Shown: piece by piece, positions 20,733 through 30,929 of the stretch
How the letters are laid out: each line of letters starts with the position of its first letter
Numbering within the stretch: position 1 is the first letter of the stretch
NCBI GenBank assembly: GCA_900095095.1
Contig: FMBT01000630.1
Location: 1-33,526 of the forward strand
Source of the DNA: Fragilariopsis cylindrus CCMP1102
Lineage: Eukaryota; Bacillariophyta; Bacillariophyceae; Bacillariales; Bacillariaceae
Reading direction: 5' to 3'
Length of the DNA: 33,526 nucleotides
Made by a program: the position numbers and the translations under genes
Notes under the pieces: generated by a model
Seen by the model: only the letters and a program-made list of their open reading frames with translations
What the model was told of the DNA's origin: nothing
The model's database searches: none

Positions 20733-20952
20733 AATATAAAAACTAAATCATGCCCAAATTTTACTAGTAATTGTTAGTGTAGTATATAATAACAACTTTA
20801 GCATCAAGTATATACACCTAAAAGGTCATTCTTTTGGAAAAATAAACTATGAAGTTTATAATTGACCTATTGGATGGAGAACTGTTATCTTTCTTAGTCT
20901 CCTAAGCCTATTGGTATCTCACATTGTAGGCTCACACACTACACAGCACACA
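20733..20952 (+). repeat. Left terminal repeat of element B
   Basis: Direct-orientation copy of the terminal repeat, with the same words as in element A (TTAGCATCAAGTATATACAC, GGTATCTCACATTGTAGG). Confidence 0.85.
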
Positions 20953-21234
20953 TCAAATAACCCCCTAAATGACCCATTTGCAGTGTTTTGTGGACATACA
21001 GTACCCTCAAAAAGGTGAATCATCCCAAAATATATAGATGGGGTGCACTATATATTTCAAAGGGAACTAACTCTTGGTGCTTTGTGTTGATGATCCAGCT
21101 TAGGTGCGCACAAAAGTGGAAAAACCTGTTTTGAGGCCTAAATGGCCCATTTTGTGGTTAATGCGGCCCTACAACTTCATAACCTCCATTAAAAACTAAA
21201 CATTATGAGGACCTTGTAGGTATAGTTATAATGG

Positions 21235-22055
21235 ATGCTAGTTCATCCGGCCCAGAAGGTTTTGTCCTCTGCAACCCTTTCAAATAAGTATTCTGTTGTT
21301 CATTTGTTGTTTGTGTGCGCGCGCTTTCCACAACAGCGGATTGTAATAATTTATTCAACAACCACATGGAGAAAATTATTGGTAGGAGGCAACTATAATG
21401 TTCTAGTATACTATACAAATGATACTGCACCCAAACCAGAAGGTGTTGTCCTCTGCAACACCTTCAAATAAGATATTGTGTTGTTCATTTTGGATTGAAA
21501 ATCATTTTGTTTGTGTGCCTTCCGCAACAATAGATTGTAATTTATTCAACAACCACATGAACAAGATAGTGGTAGGAGGCAACTACAGTGTTCTAGTATA
21601 CTATACAAATGATACTGCACCCAACCCTGAAGGTGTTGTCCTCTGCAACACTTTGAAATAAGATATTGTGTTGTTCATTTTGATTGAAAATTATTTTGTT
21701 TGTGTGCCTTCCGCAACAGCAAAATGAGTTTTACTCTTCAACTACAGGAACAAAAAATTGGTAGGAGGCAACTAAAATGTTCTAGTACACTATCATAATC
21801 CTATTGCACCCAACCAAAAAGAATTTGTTGTCTGCAACCTTTTCGAATAAGATATTTTGTAGTTCGTTTTGATGAAAAATATTGATATTTGTGTGCATAC
21901 CACAACAGCGAAATGAAGTTTACTCTTCAACCACAGGAACAGAAATGTGGTAGGAGGCAGACACAATGTTCTAGTACACTATTAGAATGCTATTGTACCC
22001 AACCCAGCTGGTGCTGTCCTCTGCAACAGTTTCAAATGAGATATTTTGTTAGGTC
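21235..22055 (-). repeat. Tandem array of the 190-bp unit, about 4.3 copies (element B)
   Basis: The word GGTAGGAGGCA recurs at 21381, 21571, 21760 and 21949 (steps 190, 189 and 189). The units are the reverse complement of those in elements A and C. The array runs directly into the right terminal repeat, as in element A. Confidence 0.9.
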
Positions 22056-22059
22056 TACA

Positions 22060-22272
22060 CATACATTATAAAATCTCTAAAATGTGTGCTGTGTGTGAGC
22101 CTACATTGTGAGATGCCAGTAGGCTTAGGAGACTAAGGAATATAACAGTACTCCATCCAATAGGTCAATTGTAAACTTCATCATTTAATTTTCCAGAAAA
22201 ATGACTTTTTAGGTGTATATATTTGATGCTAAAGTTGTTATTATATACTGCACTAACAAATACTAGTAAGAT
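22060..22272 (-). repeat. Right (inverted) terminal repeat of element B
   Basis: Reverse complement of the left repeat over almost its full length. Readable landmarks are TGTGTGAGCCTACATTGTGA, AGTAGGCTTAGGAGACTAAG and AGGTGTATATATTTGATGCT. Confidence 0.85.
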
Positions 22273-22683
22273 TTCATTTGAATCGCGCGAGTCGAAAAAA
22301 TCATCATGGATATTGTATCGTATTTCCTTACTTCAATGTGTGGCTTAAGTGAGTAGTCACAGTCGCGTGCCATAAGTGCCGCACCTATCGAAGATTCATC
22401 GAATCAATGTGAATCGAATGGAATGGATTCCAACACTTTAATTTGAAATTGACTAGGGGACGACACCCTAACCATACAATATACTACTACCGGTACGTGT
22501 AGTTATCGCAACAATATAGCATAACGTGGTAAACCAGAGAGAAAGAGAAAAGAGACTTTTGAGGTTTGTGTTTTTCGAAAAAAGAAAACGACAACGACAA
22601 CAAAAGCTAGAAAAAAGATTAAAAATTCATGAGAGAATTGAATCAATCAGAAACAAAATCACAAAACGATACGTACAAGTATC
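22273..22683. other. Upstream region of the membrane lectin-like gene
   Basis: No gene. It follows the element directly and holds the expected promoter and 5' leader of the gene at 22684. A purine-rich stretch (22540-22625) precedes the start codon. Confidence 0.4.
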
Positions 22684-24162
22684 ATGATTTCTTCTTCTTC
22701 ATCTTCACTGATAATACACGTACACGTAGTAGGTGGCAGTATACGTTCACTACTACTAGCAGTAATAATGATTATTCTTATCATTGTTGTTGTCGACGTC
22801 GACGGATCTAGTACTACTAATAGTAAGAGTAATAATAATAGTAAAGAATTATGTGTCGATGATCATGGTGTTTTTATTGGTCTGGCAACAGATGAAGATG
22901 CCTATACAAGTGTTTCGGGATCGGTAGGAACAGAAGTTGATTCTATTCCACAAAGTTGGATATTAACATCAACGACTGATGGCGATGGACCAAAAAATTC
23001 CTACGATGGACAATTTCTTCAAGTATTGCCCGATTCGGGTCGAACGTATCCAACATCAAAATCAACAGGTGGAAGTGGTGGTGGCGGACATGGTCATGGT
23101 GGACATGATGCATTAACTGATCCAAATGTTTTGGAAGGAGATAGTCCTTTTGTATCATTTCAATTCAAAGTTACAAAGGATAAGAAAGGAAATAATGGTG
23201 GAGGAGGAGAAGGAATACATACATTATTTATACGATGGACGGGTGGTGATACAGTGGGTGGTGGTGATTCGTTCTTTGTTGTATTGTATAAATTACCTAA
23301 AAACAAGAGGAAGAGCAAGGAATTAATCCATGGACAACAAACAGTAAAGCCAGCTGTTGTACCTATTGATGCAGGGATGAGTAAATATGCTGGATGTTGT
23401 TATGATATGGTACGTTTTTTAATGTTACAGTATATTTCCATTTTGTATATCACAGGAAGGAAAAAAAGAAAAAGATCCTACTATAACGATCGATTTCTAA
23501 AATTCTGTATGATTATCTTATCATTCATTTTATTTATCTCATTATTTATTTTTACTTTCATTTATTTAGGTCACCCATGCTTGTCCTTGTTATTCTGTAC
23601 AACCCACATCTAATGTTACATGTCCGTACTTTATTGATCGTACGCGTGCATCGGAAAGTGGTATCCAATGTTCGGTGGGGGGTGGTGCTATGGTGATTAT
23701 CAAACACCCTCTATGGTATTTATTTGCTGGACAAGAAGATGGTGATATAATGGATTTTGATTCCGAACCATGGGATGTTACCTGTGAGGCGGATGGGTCT
23801 AGTACCAAAGATTCCGGACATGATTTTCCATCATGGGTATTGGATCACGGGTCGTACGAACTACGATTGTATGCACGTGAGGATGGTACAGCATTGGATG
23901 GAATATATATAGCAGGTCCAAATGGTGATGCACCTTTAATCTCCAAACGTTACACGAAAGGTGGTAGTTCGTTTTGCAAGAAGAATCATTCTTTTCATCT
24001 GTATTATTTGTATCATCTATATCAATTATATCTGTATTTGCCATTGTGGGTAGTATTATATATTACATATATAATTATACCGATGGACAAGGAAAAGATA
24101 TACTTAGTACAGTATTATCCAAACCGGCACAGGCTGTACGATACGTATACGTAGAAACTTAA
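22684..24162 (+). CDS. Type I membrane protein with a carbohydrate-binding-like extracellular domain, one intron
   Basis: Exon 1 is 22684-23409 and exon 2 is 23570-24162. A signal peptide (LLLAVIMIILIIVVV) is followed by an extracellular part: LCVDDHGVFIGLATDEDAYT, SFQFKV..IHTLFIRWTGGD, then GGGDSFFVVLYK. After the intron come Cys-rich VTHACPCYSV and a second set of strands (LDHGSYELRLYAREDGTALD GIYIAG). HTLFIRWTG..DSF.V.L and YELRLYAREDGT.LD are the two halves seen in CBM6/35-like and GH115 C-terminal-like sugar-binding beta sandwiches, here split by Gly/His/Lys-rich inserts. A single T missing near 23971 hides the C-terminal helix (SSVLFVSSISIISVFAIVGS), which ends at 24162 with a short cytosolic tail. 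A cell-surface glycan-binding role is inferred. Confidence 0.7.
23410..23569 (+). other. Spliceosomal intron, 160 bases
   Basis: GTACGT donor at 23410 and TTTATTTAG acceptor ending at 23569. The interior is T-rich near the 3' end and contains stops in the exon frame. Removal joins ..CCYDM to VTHACPC in phase 0. Confidence 0.85.
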
Positions 24163-24473
24163 TTAAATTAAATGAAACATGTGTTGTTGTTATTCCCTTC
24201 TCCTACTTTTTACGTACTATTCTTAGAAAAGAAAGAAAGCAACGATAGCGGATAACGATGGAATCCGATATGAATTCAATTTGTTATGGATGTATCTATG
24301 ATATTATCAGACTAAATAAAATGAGCATCCTACTTCAAAAAATTCAGTAACAATAATAACTAAAAAAACGAACAACAACAATAAATGCCTTAAGATAAAT
24401 ACAATTATCATATATGTAGGTAGGTATGTATGTATATGATATGTATAGTCAAAAATTGAAATTGAGTTCTTTT
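24163..24473. other. Spacer between convergent genes
   Basis: AT-rich 3' flanks of the plus gene ending at 24162 and the minus gene ending at 24474. A GTAG/GTAT run lies at 24416-24440. No other feature. Confidence 0.4.
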
Positions 24474-24831
24474 CTAGTCAAATCGTATCAATACAACGCA
24501 CCGACTATCTTCTCCCCCCGCGCAACTTCTATTCATACGATACTGTTTCGTAGGGGAGGAGGAGGAGGAGGAGGAGGCCTCCATCATACGGTCACCGTGA
24601 CTATCATACGCATTCTTTGCGGCGATGGCACCAACAGCAGCTAATCCAATCACACCAATTGGAATGGAATGATAATAGTAAAACTACCAGATTGTTTCGT
24701 ATGTGTTTCTACTGATGTTAATATTTCCAAATACACCACGATGTGTAGTAGTGGATGTAGTTGTTTGTTTTGCCACCAAAATGCCTTACGTATCCGATAA
24801 TTTCTCAACAGCGTCGTTGTCAACTGTCTGC
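24474..24831 (-). CDS. Small one-helix membrane protein, C-terminal part, probably spliced
   Basis: The minus strand reads TKQSGSFTIIIP then IGVIGLAAVGAIAAKNAYD, a membrane helix, followed by SHGDRMMEA, poly-Ser (from GGA repeats at 24555-24579) and a short tail ending at 24474. One base seems missing near 24660 (CCATTCC for CCAATTCC). Upstream, TTTGCAG|ACAGTTGAC and GATAC|GTAAGG (about 24831-24791) look like splice sites around a short exon (QTVDNDAVEKLSDT). No family is recognised. Single-helix proteins of this kind are often tail-anchored or small organelle proteins, but that is only a possibility here. Confidence 0.4.
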
Positions 24832-24840
24832 AAATGAATC

Positions 24841-25031
24841 GCGCGCGTGTTTGGGGGGTGTGAATTTTCCTGATTTTCGATTTTTTTTTATTTCGCCGAG
24901 GTGAAGAATCGAGTTGGAGTGTGCGCGCTGGGGTGTGTGAATTTTCGCTGATTTTCGATTTTTTTAATTCTGCCGAGTTTAATCGAACGAGTCGAATAGT
25001 GCGCGCGCTTGGGGATGTGGATTTTGTTGAT
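24841..25031 (+). repeat. Tandem repeat, about 2.3 copies of an 80-base unit
   Basis: Units start GCGCGC at 24841, 24923 and 25001, then a G-run, TGTGAATTTT, CTGATTTTCGATTTTTTT, a GCCGAG word and GAGT. The third copy is cut off after GGATTTTG. The GCGCGC plus T-run composition contrasts with the AT-rich surroundings. It lies upstream of the desaturase-family gene and of the start of the small minus-strand gene. Confidence 0.8.
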
Positions 25032-25349
25032 GTTCAAGTGTGTATGTTAAAACCGTAGAACAACGCAACCAACGCAGGCAACGAAGAAACTTCTTAACAA
25101 GAGAAAATAAATCAAATCACGACACACATCACGCAATCATCATCATCATCGCCTTCTGCCTTCTTTTTAACCTTCACTTACTATCCCTTGTGTTACTTAG
25201 CTTTCTATCTTTTAAAATAGATAGAAATCGACTACAGTATTTCAATAAAGTTTTCTTTTTTGTCGATGCTGTGATTACTAGTATACATTACAGTACACAA
25301 TAGTACAGTACAGTGCAGTGCAGTTAGTGACGACGACAACTACAGAAGT
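25032..25349. other. Upstream region of the desaturase-family gene
   Basis: No protein family recognised in the short open frames here. A short imperfect repeat of CAGTACAGTGCAGTG (25300-25325) and the T/C-rich leader precede the ATG at 25350. Confidence 0.4.
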
Positions 25350-26406
25350 ATGTGTATATCAAACCCTGGAGCAACCGAAACGTTAGTAACAACGACGATG
25401 ATGACGAGTCAAAAGAAGATACGTCCCCAGTATGAACAAATATTACACAACGACAAATATCGAAATGGATGCCCATTGCAATTCTGCAGTCTCTTTTTTG
25501 GTTCTTTGGTTTACCTTTGATATGTCGTAAATTTATATGGGATGATATCTTCAATACAGTAATCAGTAGTAATAGGATGAACGGAATTGCAATGGCTGAC
25601 TTTCTATTATCTTTCTTCACTCCGATTTATTTTTTGTTTCCTACAATTTAATTATGATACCTATTTACATTGGTCAGTATTCATTCTTTGAACAATATAA
25701 GATCCAAAGACATCGTGTTTGGCCTTGGTTTGATGAACGACAGAATAGTCGTGATGAATTCTGGAAACTAACCATCCGATCCATTAAAATTACATCCTTT
25801 AATTTATTGGTGTTGCTTCCAGCACTCACTTGTTTAAAAATTGTCTTGCAAAAGACATTATTACCACCCAATGAATTCTTATTTTCAACGGATGATGAAC
25901 ATTGGCCGACACCATATGAAAATGGTCGAGATATAATGAAATTGAGTTTAATACATGAATTCGGTTTTTATGTCACACACAAAATGAGTCATACGTATCC
26001 CGCCTTATACAAGTATCACAAAGTCCATCATGAATACAAATGCAATTGGACCATGGCATCACAACACAATCATCCAATTGATTATATCCTAAGTATTGGT
26101 GGACCAGCTGTATTAGCACTAGGGTTAGTAAGTCAAGCACATAGCATGTCCCAATTTCAATGGATATTATGGACGATGTATGCTAATTTAGATGATCATG
26201 TTGGATACAGCTTTCCATGGAGTCCAGTACGATGGTTTCCATTTAGTGCTGGTACTAGTGAGCATGAATTTCACCACTCCATCAATGTAGGTTGCTTCGG
26301 TAGTAAACTTAGTATATACAATTCATTATTTGGTGGATATGAACGTTATAATAAAAGTATAATAAATAATCAGCAAGACCAAAACAAAAAGAAAACCCTA
26401 ACCTAA
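25350..26406 (+). CDS. Sterol desaturase / fatty-acid hydroxylase superfamily enzyme, two homopolymer frameshifts
   Basis: Di-iron membrane oxygenase of the PF04116 superfamily (C-5 sterol desaturase, C-4 methyl sterol oxidase, cholesterol 25-hydroxylase type). From ATG 25350: MCISNPGATETLVTTTMMTS, QKKIRPQYEQILHND. With one T restored at 25494-25499 comes FGLPLICRKFIWDD and a first membrane helix (DFLLSFFTPIYFLF). With one T restored at 25647-25649 come LIMIPIYIGQYSFFEQYKIQ and a second hydrophobic region (SFNLLVLLPALTCL). The histidine boxes are THKMSH, HKVHHE and HEFHHS, i.e. the HxxxH, HxxHH and HxxHH iron ligands. The tail GSKLSIYNSLFGGYERY is typical. The membrane pattern suggests the ER. 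The substrate is not predictable from sequence. About 352 residues once joined. Confidence 0.8.
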
Positions 26407-26679
26407 AATCAAAAAAGTATAGTACAGTAGTACGAATTGTTACTGCACGGGCGAAACGAAACGAAACGAGACGAGACGAAAAACAATATTATAGTATCAA
26501 CACTTAATAAAAAATATTATTCGAATCAATATGTTATAGTAATGAAATAGTATAAAACAGCACATAAAGTGATCATATTAACCTAGAAGTAGTTATAATA
26601 TTACTGTATATGTTTTCCCCAGTGGAGTTACTGCATGTATCGTTGTTTCCTTAACTACTTCGTATTCTATCTACTGTAG
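26407..26679. other. Spacer with CGAAA microsatellite
   Basis: Convergent 3' flanks. Contains GAAAC/GAGAC pentamer repeats (26453-26482). Otherwise AT-rich with nothing recognised. Confidence 0.5.
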
Positions 26680-29375
26680 TCAGTCGTATGTACAAATTGT
26701 ACAATTCGTTTTCGTATCACCCCATTCTTTGGTTCGATAAAAGTGATGTATACTAGTCTTGTTGGATAATGGATTATTATCAATATCATCAGAGCACATG
26801 ACATTGTAAATAACATAATCGTCACGAGCTAGGTCCTGATAGTCTTGACAAGTTAATATGTTACTGCTAGTACTACGTGTACGTGTACGTGCACGTGCAA
26901 TACTACCTGTAATACTACTACCATTACTGCCATTACTGCCATTAATCTCATTTACGTCGTCAACGTCACCGTCAACGTGTACGTCAACAACAAATTGTTG
27001 TAATAGATGTAATAACTTATCTTGAGGAACAGAAAAATCACGAGCATCCCATCTATTTTTGTATTTTCTCATACAATCTATACTGGACAATGATTTCGAT
27101 TTTGATTTCGATTTCGATTTTGATTCACTATGATTACTATTATTGCTGGTGGTAGTATTCGTAGCAGTATTCGTATTCGTAGTAATATTCGTACTCTTAG
27201 TAGTGGTAAAACTTTTTTGAAGGCAGTTAATATGTGATGCACTACTAGCATTAAGTGGAAATCCAACATGAACCAAATCAGTTTTATCAAAAATAACCCC
27301 AAGTGGCGTAGCTGTGATGGGATGTGATGGCGATGGAAAAACAAGACAAAAAACGAGAATACGATGGCTGCATGAGTGTGCGGTATGAATATGATTTTAC
27401 TGCATATGAGTATTGTATTGTATTGTATTGTATTGTGTTGTATTCTATTTGCTGCATAGTAACAACAACAACAACAACAGAGCAATCAAAATAAGAAAAC
27501 ACTTTACGCAATACAATAGCAATACTTACGTTGAGTAACATCTTTAGTCCATCCACCAACTATTAAACCATCCATGACCCATGGTAATAATTCTACAATT
27601 AATGATTGAGGACGTAACCAAACTGCATGTGTCAGTTGTGCACCATGTATACCAACAATTGCATCCATACTTGCATGCCATAATATTTGTAATTCTGAGG
27701 TATTAATGATATCATTTGTTTCAAGATTGATTTCAACACAAAGTGTTTTCTTTGTATTATTAGATTGATTATAAAACCATCGTCGATTACATTCATGAAT
27801 TAATTCATCTAAATATAACCACCGTCGACGACTATTACGTTGTGTTAGACCTATAATTTTATAATCTGATTCATTTATATTATTTGCAATTGTTGTATCT
27901 GTATCTGTACCTATACCTGTATCGTTGTTATTGTTGTTGCTGCTGATGCTTTGTAATATAAGTTGTGTACGAAATTTTTGAATCAATATTTTTGTTGGTG
28001 ATCCAATGGATCTAATATGTTGTTGAATATCACCTGTACTTAAATGTATACGTTTACGTTTCATACTACTACTACTACTACTACTACTATTATTCTTTTG
28101 TTGTCGTTCTTGTTGTTGATTCTCCATCCCGTCTACTTCTGCTTCTGCTTCTAATTCTGCTTCTGCTTCTACTCCTGAACAAAAGTAAAGACGTTTTACA
28201 CAAGTACACTGAGGTATATTATGTTTGGTTTGGTTATTATTTGGATTTGGCGGCTGTAATGATTTTGTTGTTGGTCCATATTTTAATAATCGTTTATAGG
28301 ATAATACACTTACACCATTATTATTATTTGGTCTATTTGAAACTACGTTCAAAAATGTTTCATGGGATAGTAATAACTTTTTTGTGACAACATATAATTG
28401 TGTGGTGGTATAAAAATTTAGTTGTTGTTGTTTTGGTAAATTCACATATAAATTTACAAATGAAGTGAAGGCTCTCATATAAAATTCACCTAGCATATCC
28501 AGATACAACCCTGACCTGTTTTGATTTTTTGATACGATACGGAAGTAAGTAAGAAAAGCAAAGCGTGTTTTAGTGGTCAGATACGAATTAAGGGGTTCAA
28601 AATAAAATACACAAAAAGGCGATGAAAATAAATATCAACGAAGTGAAGCTTACCATATCATATGATTAGGAACAGCTGAATCCACGCATTTTTGTTGACC
28701 TTGTTGTTGTTGGGAACTTGTTTTGTGTTCTACACGGAATTTATATTTCTGATCATCGAATTGATATGGAATTTTAATCTTCTCCTGTAGCGGCTCATTA
28801 ATGCCATATTTATAATACCAAATTTTGTTATTGTTGGTGTGATCTATACAAACATCTTCTACTACTAAACACTGACATAGTTTGGAATTATCTGTACCAC
28901 TATCACTATTACCACCACATGGATATAATGTTGATTTTAGTGCAGTATCATCAGTATCAGTATCAGTATCAGTATCAGTACTATTACTAATTCTGTTTCT
29001 TTTTTCATCGTCATCGTCATCGTCAGGAAGTATTAGACGCGTATACGTCGTTTTATTATTTGGTGGAGAATCTGTTACTACTGTCGGTATTACGGCGGTT
29101 CTATTTATTATAGGTTGGTCATTACTATTACTATTACTATTGTTGTATTGTTGAGGTTGAGGTAGCATTAGCGTTCGAAAGGTTATTTGCCATAAAACTA
29201 ATACTGATATTACAAACAACACCACCCGTCGCCTGATGTTAGTGTGGTATACGTATTTGTTGCTATTACGGCTATTACGGCTATTACCGCTATCATTTAC
29301 TTTCGTATTATTATTATTATTATTATCATTATAATTCTTATTCTGCCTTATTCTTCGTCCCTTCTTCGTCTTCAT
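26680..29375 (-). CDS. GT61-family glycosyltransferase, type II membrane protein, three exons
   Basis: Exons 29375-28654, 28515-27530 and 27311-26680 (722+986+632 bases) give an uninterrupted 779-residue protein with both splice junctions in phase. MKTKKGRRIRQNK and an Asn-rich stretch precede a signal-anchor helix (RRRVVLFVISVLVLWQITF), so it should be a Golgi or ER luminal enzyme. A low-complexity stem follows (Asp/Thr, Ser, Asn runs). The catalytic part has IIGLTQRNSRRRWLYLDELI, a region typical of the donor site, then ILWHASMDAIVGIHGAQLTH and AVWLRPQSLIVELLPW. The G-x-H-G-A-x-L-T/N and V-x-E-L/I-x-P motifs define GT61 (DUF563), which includes plant beta-1,2-xylosyltransferase and animal EOGT. 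Exon 3 adds GVIFDKTDLVHVGFPLN and a Lys/Ser and Arg-rich tail. It likely acts on N-glycans or cell-wall polysaccharide, but the sugar donor cannot be told. Confidence 0.8.
27312..27529 (-). other. Spliceosomal intron of the GT61 gene, 218 bases
   Basis: GTAAGT donor and CACAG acceptor. It joins CAA C|CT ACG (Q-P-T) in frame. It contains a TATTG pentamer microsatellite (27412-27440) and a GTTGTT run (27463-27479). Length polymorphism here should not affect the protein. Confidence 0.85.
28516..28653 (-). other. Spliceosomal intron of the GT61 gene, 138 bases
   Basis: Donor GTAAGC after ..ATG ATA TG and acceptor AAAACAG. The joined codon TG|G gives W-S-G-L-Y-L-D and keeps the long frame. Confidence 0.85.
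28950..28981 (-). repeat. CAGTAT hexamer microsatellite in the GT61 stem
   Basis: About five copies of ATCAGT/CAGTAT. On the coding strand it gives alternating Asp-Thr. The hexamer period keeps the frame. Confidence 0.85.
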
Positions 29376-29489
29376 GTTTCCAAAAGGAAATAAGATAAAA
29401 TAAAATAATTCAATCGTCGTGTAATTGTATTTGCCTGCCACCCATATACCGTATAACCTACTGTAATAGAATTTTCCCCAAATGACCAA

Positions 29490-29829
29490 ATTCCACCGAA
29501 ACTTTTTGTCTCTATGAAACGTATAGATATCTATATTTCGTCTTATAAGTTTGTATTACTTGAAGTGGTAAACAAATACATTCCCGTTATCATGATGATG
29601 TGATAATTTTCCATTTCAAATTCTTAATGCATGGTAAGTTAGTTGAATCTTTGGTCATTCTTTTGTTAGATTTAACCCCAACAGTCATGCTGGGACTGAA
29701 TTAGACTTGATCTTGGCTGAAGCGCGCGTCGCTGCAGGTCTGCCCGTCGCAGGGGTAACTGTAGTATACTCGCGTTAACAAATACAGGCACGGTACAGAG
29801 ATGTATTTCTTGTTATCATTCCACGTACG
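29490..29829. other. Upstream region of the GT61 gene
   Basis: No gene recognised. It separates the GT61 start from the terminal repeat of element C. A GC-richer patch lies at 29720-29760. Confidence 0.4.
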
Positions 29830-30046
29830 AATATAAACATTAAATCATGCCCAAATTTTACTAGTTTTTGTTAGTCTAGTATACAGTTACAACTTTAGCA
29901 TCAAGTATATACACCTGCAAAGTTAATTTTTATGGAAAAATAGACCATGAAGTTTACAATTGATCTATTGGATGGAGAACAATTATATTTCTTAGTCTTG
30001 TAAGCCTACTGGTATCTCACAATGTAGGCACACACAGCACATATCA
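29830..30046 (+). repeat. Terminal repeat of element C
   Basis: Third direct copy of the terminal repeat (ATCATGCCCAAATTTTACTA, TTAGCATCAAGTATATACAC, CCTACTGGTATCTCACAATG). Confidence 0.85.
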
Positions 30047-30929
30047 GCTTTTTATGAGATATCTTGTTCAGGACACAAAGCAGGGTAGAACGTCCAAGAA
30101 AATGCTTCTTTTTGGTCAGGGAGAGTCCCTCTACCTTACTATGTGTGTAATGAATAATGGATGATAATTTTGTTGTAGGCGCTCCTTCAATTCATGCACA
30201 CATTCATGCAATGTACAAGGACTAGCCTTGAAACACACCATGTTACTAGTTAATTTGTTGCCACTATTATTTTTGCTAAAAAACCTTCTTCCGGAAAGCA
30301 AAGTTATGTAACCCATTATATGATTAATCTTAATATGTCTGCCAGACAACATTGGTGAACAGGGGTCTACTTTCTTTGCCAAGGGCCCAAACCCCGATTT
30401 TTACCCTATATTAGCTGCTAAAATCAACTAAAAATCATTTTGCATGAGGTTGACCATGTGAACCAGAAGCCCCTATTAATGGGACTCTAGGTGGATTATT
30501 TCATTTTATGAGTATTAGTGTGGATGTTCCAAATCAGTGGGAGCATTTTTCAACCAACAGTGAATATTTTAAATACGGTCCTTGACTACTTCTTTTTATA
30601 ATGAGATATTCTTTTTATAATGAGATATTCTTGAAACACAGGGGTAAACTGCAATTACATCCAAAGTAATGGTGGGTTGGGATGATGATGCTTTCCATTC
30701 ACAAGCAATATATCCTAGTGAGGACAGTGAATCAATTCTGTGTTCTAATTTACCTGGTGGTATGTGTAAATAATGATAATAAAGAGGTGTGTTTTGGGTT
30801 ATAATCTTACTGTATAGTGTGGGATGGTGTGTTTATTTCCTATCTTAATATATAGAAATGACAGTAACAAATACAAGCTGTATTATTTTATCTTAACCAA
30901 AGGAGTATGGAGATGATTGGTTGGTATTT

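Larger units (their letters stand above)
20733..22272 (+). mobile_element. Terminal-inverted-repeat element copy B, apparently complete (about 1.5 kb)
   Basis: Terminal repeats of about 215 bases lie in inverted orientation at 20733-20952 and 22060-22272. Between them are a unique part (20953-21230) and an array of the 190-bp unit in reverse orientation (about 21235-22055). There is no transposase-like open frame, so it would need a helper. The outermost bases agree poorly: the left end has about 25 bases (AATATAAAAACTAAATCATG) that are not found inverted at the right end. I could not identify a target-site duplication. It may be a fold-back element or an unusually large MITE. Confidence 0.75.

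Noticed and set aside
30131-30382. Minus-strand open frame inside element C as a transposase fragment
   Set aside because: No catalytic or DNA-binding motif can be seen. It is too short to support a mobile-element protein.
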